This document shows, in pieces, positions 8,331-15,571 of a DNA stretch of 64,000 nt; position 1 is the first letter of the stretch; each line of letters opens with the position of its first letter. The stretch is from CAWCPR01 sp963797475 (lineage in GTDB: Bacteria > Chloroflexota > Anaerolineae > Anaerolineales > UBA4823). A program made the position numbers and the translations under genes. The notes beneath the pieces are model-generated. The model searched no databases, was not told where the DNA came from, and worked only from the letters and a program-made list of their open reading frames with translations. The stretch spans positions 248,001 through 312,000 of the forward strand of contig CAWCPR010000001.1 in NCBI GenBank assembly GCA_963797475.1, read 5' to 3'.

Positions 8331-9620
8331 TCACCAGAGTGGTTTCCATAGATCCGGCGGTTGGGCGGGCGTCGTGAACATGCGCGTCCCGGCCGGCGTA
8401 TCCTTCACGAAGGCTTCCAGGCCTTTCATCTGGTTCTCTTTCACATAGCCGTACAGATCTCCCAGCTCTTCGTCTTCGGCGAAACCCTGCAGTTCCTCAT
8501 CTTCGCTAATCCCGTGATAGCCGTTCAGCTCTTCGTCTTCGGCAAAGTAGCCCATTTCTTCATCCTCGGCGAAACCTTGCAGCTCTTCGTCTTCGGCAAA
8601 GCCGTCATAACCGCTATAGCGGCTATAGCCGCTCAGCTCTTCGTCCTCGGCAAAGCCCTGCAGCTCCTCGTCTTCGGCAATGCCGCCATAGCCGGACAGC
8701 TCTTCGTCCTCACCCATCCCACCATAGCCGGACACCTGGTACAGGCTGCCGTCCGGCGCCTGGTAAAGCGCCCCGATCCCATCTACCCCCACCAGCCCGG
8801 CCCGCTGCAGATACGGAGTCGCCGTGCGGATCCCGGAGGACACCAACGGCCCTACGCCCGGGATGAACGCCGCCGCCTGGCTGACAGCCGGCAGGTAGCG
8901 CCGCAGCAGCGGACGCAGCCGCTTGCGGGCGAAGCGCCGCACCCCACGGGCGATCCGCTTGAAAATCCTCCAGAAACCGTACGGGTTGCCCAGACCATCC
9001 ACCCCCTGCACCCACTCGTACAGGTTGCCATCCGGACCCGCCCGCAGTTCTCCCGGATATCCCATCCCCATCGTCTGAGTCAGCTCATCCTGAGCCAGCT
9101 CATCCTGGGCCAGGCCCGACAGCTCTTCATCCTCGGCGAAACCTTGCAGCTCTTCGTCCTCGGCGAAGCCTTGCAGCTCCTCGTCTTCGGCAATGCCGCC
9201 ATAGCCGGACAGCTCTTCGTCCTCACCCATCCCACCATAGCCGGACACCTGGTACAGGCTGCCATCCGGCGCCTGGTAAAGCGCCCCGATCCCATCTACC
9301 CCCACCAGCCCGGCCCGCTGCAGATACGGAGTCGCCGTGCGGATCCCGGAGGACACCAACGGCCCTACGCCCGGGATGAACGCCGCTGCCTGGCTGACAG
9401 CCGGCAGGTAGCGCCGCAGCAGCGGACGCAGCCGCTTGCGGGCGAAGCGCCGCACCCCACGGGCGATCCGCTTGAAAATCCTCCAGAAACCGTACGGGTT
9501 GCCCAGACCATCCACCCCCTGCACCCATTCGTACAGGTTGCCGTCCGGACCCGCCCGCAGCTCTCCCGGATATCCTATCCCCATCATGTGCATCAATTCA
9601 TCTTCACCTAAGTGTCGCAT
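8331..9620 (-). CDS. Tandem-duplicated GLGNP-GFW cassette protein with EDEEL repeats
   Basis: The product has 429 aa; start ATG 9620 has GGAGG six bases upstream. Two near-identical cassettes (about residues 14-140 and 185-311) each contain YPGELRAGPDGNLYEWVQG, DGLGNPYGFW, an Arg/Lys-rich helix, the glycine-zipper-like AAFIPGVGPLVSSGIR and ALYQAPDGSLYQVSGYGG. Each is followed by EDEEL units, about 12 in all, e.g. FAEDEELQG. The cassette motif recurs in the M15-like protein. The basic and hydrophobic helix suggests membrane or nucleic-acid contact, and the acidic repeats could bind cations or a basic partner. No known family was recognised. Confidence 0.72.
   Translation of the reverse strand: MRHLGEDELMHMMGIGYPGELRAGPDGNLYEWVQGVDGLGNPYGFWRIFKRIARGVRRFARKRLRPLLRRYLPAVSQAAAFIPGVGPLVSSGIRTATPYLQRAGLVGVDGIGALYQAPDGSLYQVSGYGGMGEDEELSGYGGIAEDEELQGFAEDEELQGFAEDEELSGLAQDELAQDELTQTMGMGYPGELRAGPDGNLYEWVQGVDGLGNPYGFWRIFKRIARGVRRFARKRLRPLLRRYLPAVSQAAAFIPGVGPLVSSGIRTATPYLQRAGLVGVDGIGALYQAPDGSLYQVSGYGGMGEDEELSGYGGIAEDEELQGFAEDEELSGYSRYSGYDGFAEDEELQGFAEDEEMGYFAEDEELNGYHGISEDEELQGFAEDEELGDLYGYVKENQMKGLEAFVKDTPAGTRMFTTPAQPPDLWKPLW
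8685..9590. repeat. 513-bp-period direct duplication inside the repeat-protein gene
   Basis: The DNA at about 8685-9070 recurs at about 9198-9583 with an offset of exactly 513 bp (171 codons) and only a few mismatches, e.g. GCCGTCCGG versus GCCATCCGG. The near identity at synonymous sites points to a recent in-frame duplication of one GLGNP-GFW cassette. Confidence 0.9.
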
Positions 9621-9644
9621 CGCTCGCCTCCAAATCACCTAAAT

Positions 9645-9856
9645 TGATCTTCGCATTTGATCACAGGCGTTGATCACAAATTGCGCCCAACCTAATCTGA
9701 TCTTCGCATTTGATCACAGGCGTTGATCACAAATTGCGCCCAACCTAATCTGATCTTCGTCTTTGATTTCAGGCGTTCGCCACAAATTGCGCCCAACCTA
9801 ATCTGATCTTCGTCTTTGATTTCAGGCGTTCGCCACATATTGCGCCCAACCTTTAT
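9645..9856. repeat. Four tandem copies of a 53-bp repeat
   Basis: Units start at 9645, 9698, 9751 and 9804 with TGATCTTCG and end with GCGCCCAACCT. Units 1-2 contain TTGATCACAGGCG and TGATCACAAATTGCG, a near-palindrome; units 3-4 share a different centre (TTTGATTTCAGGCGTTCGCC). They fill the spacer downstream of the 9853-10464 gene. The terminal GCGCCCAAC matches the end of the dispersed hairpin repeat. Confidence 0.9.
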
Positions 9857-10464
9857 TGGACATCCCGGGTCAGGTAGCCGTCCAAAACCACCCAGATGCG
9901 CAGCGGGCCGAGGGTGTCCTTGATCACCTGCGGAACATCCTGGGGGAAAGACATCTCCACGCGGAAGTTCTGTTGGGACTCGATGAAGACCGGCTCGGCA
10001 AACCGGAAGGTAGCCATCGGGTCTGGCTCGCCGTGGTTGGTCACATTGCGGGTGCCCGGGCTGACCCCGGCGCCGGATGGGAACCAGAAGGTGGGGATCT
10101 CGATCATGATCTTCTCGCCCACCAGCAAGCTGGTCACGGAGTTATAGATCAGCTCCGCCAGGAAGACCCCATCGCTCAAATTGTCCATATCGCCGTCCCT
10201 TGTTCGGAACTGGGCGACGCTGGAGACCACCACGCGCAGGGCGCGGGCTTCGAAGCTGTTCAAGCTGGGCAAAACCCCGGCTGCTTGCAGGTTGGTCTCC
10301 AGGCGGGTCTTATTCTGCACATCCACAAAGAAACGCACCAAGCGCGGGTCGGTCATCTTCTCTTCAAAGCGTGCGGCCGAGGTGCCGTTCTTTTGGCCTG
10401 GTACGAAGAAAGCATCGTAAAGCGGCATGTGCAGTTTTTCTTTCATTCCACTAACTCTAGCCAT
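9853..10464 (-). CDS. Beta-rich protein, putative major capsid-like subunit
   Basis: The product has 203 aa from ATG 10464 (GGAGG five bases upstream); an ATG four codons earlier is the alternative. It begins MARVSGMKEKLHMPLYDAFF and contains ARALRVVVSSVAQFRTRDG, KIMIEIPTFWFPSGAG, FRFAEPVFIESQQNFRVEM and a terminal IWVVLDGYLTRDV. The alternation of strands, the promoter-proximal position and the absence of enzymatic or secretion signals suggest a structural subunit. Together with the 226-aa protein it could form a two-subunit jelly-roll shell like the VP16/VP17 pair of Thermus phage P23-77. I cannot show homology from sequence alone. Confidence 0.6.
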   Translation of the reverse strand: MARVSGMKEKLHMPLYDAFFVPGQKNGTSAARFEEKMTDPRLVRFFVDVQNKTRLETNLQAAGVLPSLNSFEARALRVVVSSVAQFRTRDGDMDNLSDGVFLAELIYNSVTSLLVGEKIMIEIPTFWFPSGAGVSPGTRNVTNHGEPDPMATFRFAEPVFIESQQNFRVEMSFPQDVPQVIKDTLGPLRIWVVLDGYLTRDVQ

Positions 10465-10609
10465 CGTTACCTCCAATCTTGATCTGTATTTAAGGATCCT
10501 GTCGATTCATCAGAACTTCATTCGAATGCGAAATCTTCCACTGCTTGAAATTTATCCAATCCTGCCTTCATCCTCACCTCCTGGCTGAGTGGTTCATGGC
10601 AGGCTGCTG

Positions 10610-10822
10610 TCAGCCTACTACCTGGTACAGCGCGCCGTCATCTCCCAGGAAATACTCGCCCAGGGCGAAATACTGATCGGCGCCATCCAGGCCCTGGATC
10701 TCGTAAAGGCTGCCGTCCTCGCCCAGGAACACCTGGCATGGGCAGCGGCCAACGCCGGACGGCGGTTCACCGGGGTTGACGATCATCAACTCATCCAGAC
10801 CCAAAGAACGATCCTTTTTCAT
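10610..10822 (-). CDS. Small DGxLYxV-repeat protein
   Basis: The product has 70 aa from ATG 10822, behind a GGAGAG site. It contains two related units, VFLGEDGSLYEIQGLDGAD and YFLGDDGALYQVVG, sharing the DGxLYxV core also found in the 429-aa repeat protein (PDGNLYEWVQG, PDGSLYQVSG) and the M15-like protein (QDNRLYRWVAG). It is acidic and has no signal peptide. The shared motif suggests that these three proteins interact or bind the same partner. No named family was recognised. Confidence 0.65.
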   Translation of the reverse strand: MKKDRSLGLDELMIVNPGEPPSGVGRCPCQVFLGEDGSLYEIQGLDGADQYFALGEYFLGDDGALYQVVG

Positions 10823-10844
10823 CTTCTCTCCCGTGCGGGTTGGC

Positions 10845-11177
10845 TTAGCCCTCAATGCCGCGCCTTGTAATCTGGTAGCTGCCGCCGACGATGTAAAGCT
10901 GGCTGCCTGCGGCGTTGCTGACCAATTGCGGCCGTTCTTCCATGAAATGAATATATGTCTGCGGGCGGCCTGGATGCCATTTATCCGAGCTGTAGATCAC
11001 GCCTACCAGTTCCCCTAAAGCGACTACCACCGGCGGAGCCAGGCGTGGGTAGGCCAGGCGCTGCAAGCGAGCCGGCGCAAAGCGGTAGAACTGCCGGTAT
11101 AATTCGGCGCCGCGCTGCAGCTCGAGTGAATAAGGAACTTCACTGCCCCGGACCGGGGACTGCTTCAACCCGTTCAA
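10845..11177 (-). CDS. Conserved-looking hypothetical protein of the particle-like operon
   Basis: The product has 110 aa. The start is TTG at 11177, overlapping the upstream TGA as TTGA, with GGAGG nine bases before it, which implies translational coupling. A helical N-terminal segment (ELYRQFYRFAPARLQRLAYP) precedes a beta-rich C-terminus (PPVVVALGELVGVIYSS, PQTYIHFMEERPQLVSN, LYIVGGSYQITRRGIEG). There is no signal peptide. No function can be assigned; the end overlaps the start region of the 70-aa gene downstream. Confidence 0.62.
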   Translation of the reverse strand: MNGLKQSPVRGSEVPYSLELQRGAELYRQFYRFAPARLQRLAYPRLAPPVVVALGELVGVIYSSDKWHPGRPQTYIHFMEERPQLVSNAAGSQLYIVGGSYQITRRGIEG

Positions 11178-12259
11178 GGCTGGCTGCCTCCCAGGCCCCT
11201 GAATCGGCGTCCATAAACCCGGCGCACACCTACCGGTCGTACACCCACCCGGCGCACGCCTACCTGGCGCAGCCTGCGCACCGCCATAACCCGCACGGGC
11301 CGCAAGCCGCGCCGAAACGGGCGGCGCCCGCGCCGGCGATAGGGCCCCCGGCGCCCATAAGGGCCGACCGTGACGGACGCTGTTACGAGGGGCAGCGGGA
11401 CCGCGCCGGCTGGCGGGATCGGAATTACGGCCGTCGCCGGCAGCAGACCCCAGCGCTTGAGCAGCCGCGCCAGGCGGCGGGTCAGGCGCGGCCGCTGGCG
11501 AGCTGCCAGGCCGTTCCGCCAGATGCGCACCAGGCGAGCCTTCAGCCAGGGACTTTGGGCTAACAACTGGCGCCCGCGCAGCAAGTCGTACAGCCTTTTC
11601 ACACGCGGGTCACGCGGGACCACGGCTTCGGCGGCGAAGGACCTCACCAGTCCCAGCAGCCAATCGGTGGATTCTGACTCAATCGGGGTAACTCCCAAGC
11701 CCATTTCTGCATTCATTTTTGGATTCCTCCTAACAGGTATGACTTCTTTCACGAACGCCCTCGGAGACCATCCCATCGGAAAAGGCATGGTGGCATCCAG
11801 GGGGATCCAATTGCCTTTATAGTGCGCCTCCAGGTAGATGTGGCTGAACAGGCGCGGCTTGCTCGGATCCGGACCGACGATCACCAGGCGAGTGGGGTGC
11901 CCGATGGACTCCAGCATGGCGGAGAGCAGGATGGTCATGTCGTCACAGTCACCGGCGCGCAGCTCCAGCAGCCGACTGGCAGTGTGCAGCACTTCTAAAC
12001 GAAATGGGTCCCTGGTGTAGCGCAGGTTGCCCTGAACCCATTTGAACAGGGCGTTGATCTCGCCCAGGTAGTCTTTCTGAGGAATTTTTCTTTCCAGCAG
12101 GATGTCGATGGCTTTCTGGCGTACATAAAAGTCTTTCGCTCCCTGGCGGATCAACTCCTGAATGTGGACGAGCGTCTTGCGAGTCCCCAGGTAACCCTTG
12201 GGGATGCCGAGCAGGCTCGTTTTGACGGGTGTGAGCTTTGGCTGGGTGTATCGTCTCAT
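11174..12259 (-). CDS. Transglutaminase-like protein with Arg-rich tail
   Basis: With the ATG at 12259 the product has 361 aa; an in-frame ATG at 12325 would add 22 residues, and neither start has a strong ribosome site. Residues about 60-165 are a transglutaminase/papain-like core: Cys105 in LRAGDCDDMTILLSAML, His140 in LFSHIYLEAH and Asp156 in WIPLDAT make the triad. Such folds act as cysteine proteases, amidases or cross-linkers. The C-terminal ~70 residues are extremely Arg/Val/Gly/Tyr-rich (RRGPYRRRGRRPFRRGLRP) and may bind nucleic acid or acidic EDEEL repeats. Possible roles are capsid protein maturation or cross-linking. Confidence 0.82.
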   Translation of the reverse strand: MRRYTQPKLTPVKTSLLGIPKGYLGTRKTLVHIQELIRQGAKDFYVRQKAIDILLERKIPQKDYLGEINALFKWVQGNLRYTRDPFRLEVLHTASRLLELRAGDCDDMTILLSAMLESIGHPTRLVIVGPDPSKPRLFSHIYLEAHYKGNWIPLDATMPFPMGWSPRAFVKEVIPVRRNPKMNAEMGLGVTPIESESTDWLLGLVRSFAAEAVVPRDPRVKRLYDLLRGRQLLAQSPWLKARLVRIWRNGLAARQRPRLTRRLARLLKRWGLLPATAVIPIPPAGAVPLPLVTASVTVGPYGRRGPYRRRGRRPFRRGLRPVRVMAVRRLRQVGVRRVGVRPVGVRRVYGRRFRGLGGSQP

Positions 12260-12328
12260 GCGAGGATTCTCATTTCCCTTTAGCTCTCCTGGTACAGGGG
12301 CATACCTGGACCAGGGGCAGGTCATTCA

Positions 12329-12586
12329 CTACCCGCCGGTCAGGCGACCGAACCATTCTCCCATCCGAGAGGTAAACCTGCGCTTAACTCCCATCTTCTC
12401 CAGGTAGGGACGGATAAACGCGATCACGTCGTAAAGATTCTCGATATAACGGCGTTCGCCGGTCGAGATGTAGGTGATGTGGCCGCGCCACCTGGCCTGC
12501 CCACCTTCGTCCGCAGATTCTTCCAGCCAGATTTTGATCATAAAAACGTGCGTGTTGGCTTCATACAGGTCGCTGTTCTCTGACAT
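12329..12586 (-). CDS. Small conserved-looking protein heading the particle-like operon
   Basis: The product has 85 aa from the ATG at 12586 (MSENSDLYEANTH), which has a GGGG stretch upstream; ATGs at 12592 and 12646 are in frame. The body (VFMIKIWLEE, WRGHITYISTGERRYIENL, VIAFIRPYLEKMG) alternates beta and helical segments. It has no signal peptide or membrane helix. Only a few bases separate it from the transglutaminase-like gene. It is the first gene after the regulator's terminators, so the operon promoter should lie in 12590-12780. Function is unknown. Confidence 0.6.
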   Translation of the reverse strand: MSENSDLYEANTHVFMIKIWLEESADEGGQARWRGHITYISTGERRYIENLYDVIAFIRPYLEKMGVKRRFTSRMGEWFGRLTGG

Positions 12587-12781
12587 CCGCATACCCCAGG
12601 CAAGATTGTCGAACGTTTTACCAATCTGGCTTACCCGCGCTAACAAAAACGTGCCCCATTATCCCAACCTGGCGTATCTCGAACCGTTCTCAGAGCGTAT
12701 CCAGGAAAGTTCCAGTGTTGGGCACTCTTGGCGCACCACGCGTAAGGATGAATAGAGATACATCATATAAGGAGATGATAA

Positions 12782-12820
12782 AAGCGACCGGGCTGTCGAA
12801 GAATGACAGCCCGGTCGCTT
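12782..12820 (-). terminator. Rho-independent terminator of the SARP gene (distal)
   Basis: A perfect 16-bp stem, AAGCGACCGGGCTGTC / GACAGCCCGGTCGCTT, with a 7-base loop. On the minus strand it is followed by TTTTATC. It separates the regulator transcript from the operon to its left. Confidence 0.88.
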
Positions 12821-12856
12821 ATGGGTTTCGAGGGGGAGAAAAAATTCCAGGAAAAC

Positions 12857-12879
12857 CGCCCTCTGAGATCAAGAGGGCG
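12857..12879 (-). terminator. Rho-independent terminator of the SARP gene (proximal)
   Basis: An 8-bp perfect stem (CGCCCTCT / AGAGGGCG) with a 7-base loop, followed on the minus strand by GTTTTCC. It lies 10 bp beyond the SARP stop codon, giving two terminators in series. Confidence 0.8.
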
Positions 12880-12888
12880 AAACCGGTC

Positions 12889-13824
12889 TCAGCGCCGGCC
12901 TCTCAGCGCCTCGCGCAGGGATTGCAGGTCGAAAGAAAGCTCGGTTTGTATTTTGCCCAGGGCCTGGTGAAAATGGGAAAGGCGGTCGAATACGGTGAGC
13001 AAGGGGTCAACGCCGGTCAGCGGTTCCGGGGCGGAGTTGACCGGCTGGGGATCCGAAAATTCCAGCTCATCCAGGCGGATGCGCTCGAAAAGTTGGCGTG
13101 TGCGGCCTGCAGGAGCCACGGCCAGCTCTTCCTTCAAAGCCAGTGCGCATTTTTCAAACTGGCGCAGTGCAAGCGTGCGCTCCCCAGCCAGGCAGTACAG
13201 GCGCATCATGCGCCGGTGGGTTCGCTCACGGGCCCGGTCGTAACGCAGGATCGCCTCGCCATAGGCTAACCCGTTCTCGTACAGCCAGTGCGTTTCGCAG
13301 AAATCCATCAATTTATCCAACAAGGCCAGGTAAACGTGCTGCAGGCGTTCGCGCTCGTACAGGCACCACTCCGGGAACCAACCCTCGAGAAGGTCTCCCC
13401 GGTAAAGGGCGACCGCTTGTTGGATGGCCTGAATTGAAGGGTCGTCGAGGTCGCGGCCCAGGATACCCCGGCTGTTTTGGAATGCCGCCTCAAGCTCGCT
13501 CACGTCCAGCCAAAGGTGGCTGGCCGGGTTAATTTGCACCCAATCGCCATCGGCGAGGATCAAACGCCCGTCTTCCGGGCGGGCCAGCTCTTCCAGGGCC
13601 GTCTGGAGCTGCCAGATCGCCTTGCGCAGGTAATTCTTAGACTGGCTGGTGGTGTTCTCGCCCCATAAAAGATCGGCCAGGATCTCGCGTGGATGAGGCT
13701 TTTCCCGGTGCAGCACTAAGTAACAAAACAGCTCATCCACCTTGCGCGACTCAAAAGCCGCGATCTGGCGCTCCCCAGCTTGAAGATTAAATTTACCAAG
13801 AAGGGAAATCCGAACCACAGTCAT
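12889..13824 (-). CDS. SARP-type transcriptional regulator (winged helix + BTAD)
   Basis: The product has 311 aa from ATG 13824, which has GGAGAGG just upstream; the longer frame lacks such a site. Residues about 3-90 form an OmpR/SARP-like winged helix (VRISLLGKFNLQAGERQIAA, LADLLWGENTTSQSKNYLRK). Residues about 95-245 form the bacterial transcriptional activation domain with TPR-like helices (FPEWCLYERERLQHVYLALL, HRRMMRLYCLAGERTLALRQ). SARPs usually activate nearby specialised clusters. This one sits at the head of the leftward particle/lysin operon and divergent from the GH25 gene, so it probably controls one or both. Its own transcript ends at two terminators. Confidence 0.88.
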   Translation of the reverse strand: MTVVRISLLGKFNLQAGERQIAAFESRKVDELFCYLVLHREKPHPREILADLLWGENTTSQSKNYLRKAIWQLQTALEELARPEDGRLILADGDWVQINPASHLWLDVSELEAAFQNSRGILGRDLDDPSIQAIQQAVALYRGDLLEGWFPEWCLYERERLQHVYLALLDKLMDFCETHWLYENGLAYGEAILRYDRARERTHRRMMRLYCLAGERTLALRQFEKCALALKEELAVAPAGRTRQLFERIRLDELEFSDPQPVNSAPEPLTGVDPLLTVFDRLSHFHQALGKIQTELSFDLQSLREALRGRR

Positions 13825-14237
13825 AAGGCCTCTCCTGCAAGCTGGCACCCTTAAATCGACTTCCCCCAATAAATGAGAAGACCTAAATTCGCAGTTTTCC
13901 GATAGGATTACTGTAATATTGTCCTATATTACAGGAATTCAGGGAAAAAATCAACCGAATTCGATTAAGGGGTGAATATTAACCGCCCTTAAATTTATCG
14001 CCTTTTGGTTCTTTGGGTTCTACCATCTCTAAAAAATCATTTGAATTTAAGATATAATATCAACAATTTCCACCAAGTTTCTAGCATTCAATCGATAACT
14101 TACGCAGGGGTGCTTGAGGGAGACCGGCAATTTCCCTTTACCGTGTACTGAATTTTTCATTGGGGACTGGTTTGGTTTAGTCGGCAAAATTACGATTAAA
14201 CCATTTAAAATTTACACGCTTCTAAAGGAGGGCTATG
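13825..14237. promoter_or_regulatory. Divergent AT-rich control region with palindrome
   Basis: This spacer between the divergent SARP and GH25 genes is clearly AT-richer than its surroundings and has no credible gene. A perfect 9-bp inverted repeat CTGTAATAT / ATATTACAG with a 6-bp spacer lies at 13911-13934, overlapped by an ATAGGA / TCCTAT pair, about 90 bp upstream of the SARP start. A TATAAT at 14053-14058 could serve the GH25 gene, though no good -35 is visible. Confidence 0.6.
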
Positions 14238-15548
14238 ATGACCACGAAAAGAGCGCACGGCATGGATATCTCACAATGGCAGGGGAAGTTCCAACCAACG
14301 CCGGAGACTCTGGTTGACGTCGATTTCGCAATCTTGAAAGTTACACAGGCGGACAATTTCTTAGATCCTGGCTTTTCACTGAGAAATTTCTACGAGTTGG
14401 CGCTTAAGGTCCCCATACGGGGAGCCTATCACTTCTTCAGGACAAAAACCTATAAGACTTCCGAGCTTCTGCCGGAATCCATTGTGCCCAAAAAATCATT
14501 GAAAGGGCCCAAGCGCACCGTCACGCTTGAAGACGGCAGCCAAGTGGAAGTGCCGGTCAGCCTCATTCATGTTTTTGAACGAGAGGGTCCCAATTGGGAT
14601 GTGCAAGCCGGATTCTTTTTGGAAACAGTGCAAGGAAAGGATTTTCATTTCTATGCTCTGGACATCGAAACCGGCAGGGATCCCGGGTTTTTTATCGGCC
14701 GGAGTCAGAATATATTCAGTTCTGTGGATGTCCAGAACATCAAGCTGTGGATCGAGCGTGTTAGAGCGCGAACGGGGAAGCCCGTTTTACTGTATACCAA
14801 TTCAAATATTTACAGCAACATCCTGCTGCCCCGCGGGGGACATATTCTGTCCAACCTGGATTTGTGGCTTGCCGGATACCCTCCCGACCCTAAGCGCAAC
14901 GATGACGATCCATTGTCCGTATTCCCGATTAAGGATCCGGCGCGGAAGAACTGGCATTTCTGGCAATATTCCGCGGATGGCAACAACCAGGGCGTAGCGT
15001 TTGGCGTCACCTCCAGGAGCATCGATCTGGATGTATTCAACGGGCCGGTTGAAAAACTGAGGGAGTGGTTGGGCCTGGAAGCAGCGATTAGCGAGATCGG
15101 GCAGGGACAAGTTGAGCAAACCGAGGGGGCATCCAGCGGCGAATCGACGCCGGCCGAACCCATCCAGACAGGAGAAAAAATGCCAACCGGAACCAGCACT
15201 CCCCACGAACCTGTGACCGAAACCCCTGTGGACGTTGTTGAGGTCCCTGAATCCCCAGACGCAATCACCGTTGAAGTCGTCGAGAATAAGGCGGTCTTGC
15301 GTATGATCAAATCATTGGATAAGTCGGGTAAACCGGTCTTCAAGATCCGTGAGCCGCGGGTGCGTTTGGATAAAGGCAGCCATCTCCTTGTCTCCGCCTC
15401 TCGAACCGAGAGCAAAAGCGATAAGGGGGATGGGCTCATCCACGCCACCGGGAACCAATTGTTCTACTTCGTGCTCGATCATCCTTCGAACGACGCCTCG
15501 ACCAGGAAGTTGTACGTCCGGTTCGAGGACGTCAAGACGATTGGCTGA
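14238..15548 (+). CDS. GH25 lysozyme with C-terminal accessory domain
   Basis: The product has 436 aa. The second of two adjacent ATGs (14238) is best spaced from the AAGGAGGG site. Residues about 5-275 match glycoside hydrolase family 25 muramidase: HGMDISQWQG, FAILKVTQAD, GAYHFFRTK, the catalytic YALDIETG, KPVLLYTNSNIY and WHFWQYSADG. It should cleave MurNAc-GlcNAc beta-1,4 bonds. An insertion of about 40 residues follows the FFRTK strand. A Glu/Thr/Pro-rich linker leads to a ~90-aa beta domain of unknown type. There is no signal peptide, as with the hydrolases across the divergent control region, so it may belong to the same system. Confidence 0.9.
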   Translation: MTTKRAHGMDISQWQGKFQPTPETLVDVDFAILKVTQADNFLDPGFSLRNFYELALKVPIRGAYHFFRTKTYKTSELLPESIVPKKSLKGPKRTVTLEDGSQVEVPVSLIHVFEREGPNWDVQAGFFLETVQGKDFHFYALDIETGRDPGFFIGRSQNIFSSVDVQNIKLWIERVRARTGKPVLLYTNSNIYSNILLPRGGHILSNLDLWLAGYPPDPKRNDDDPLSVFPIKDPARKNWHFWQYSADGNNQGVAFGVTSRSIDLDVFNGPVEKLREWLGLEAAISEIGQGQVEQTEGASSGESTPAEPIQTGEKMPTGTSTPHEPVTETPVDVVEVPESPDAITVEVVENKAVLRMIKSLDKSGKPVFKIREPRVRLDKGSHLLVSASRTESKSDKGDGLIHATGNQLFYFVLDHPSNDASTRKLYVRFEDVKTIG

Positions 15549-15571
15549 CGCAAGGGGATTGTCTTAGCTTT

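Noticed and set aside
8361..9611. Long plus-strand frame (416 codons) opposite the repeat protein
   Set aside because: It mirrors the low-complexity repeats of the real minus-strand gene, has no ribosome site, and its sequence is an antisense artefact.
9645..9856. Regular repeats that could suggest a CRISPR array
   Set aside because: The 53-bp units are contiguous without spacers, only four exist, and no cas genes are present.
33..12586. Tailed prophage or extracellular contractile injection system
   Set aside because: No sheath, tube, baseplate, AAA+ ATPase, portal, terminase or tape-measure gene is visible, although lysins are abundant.
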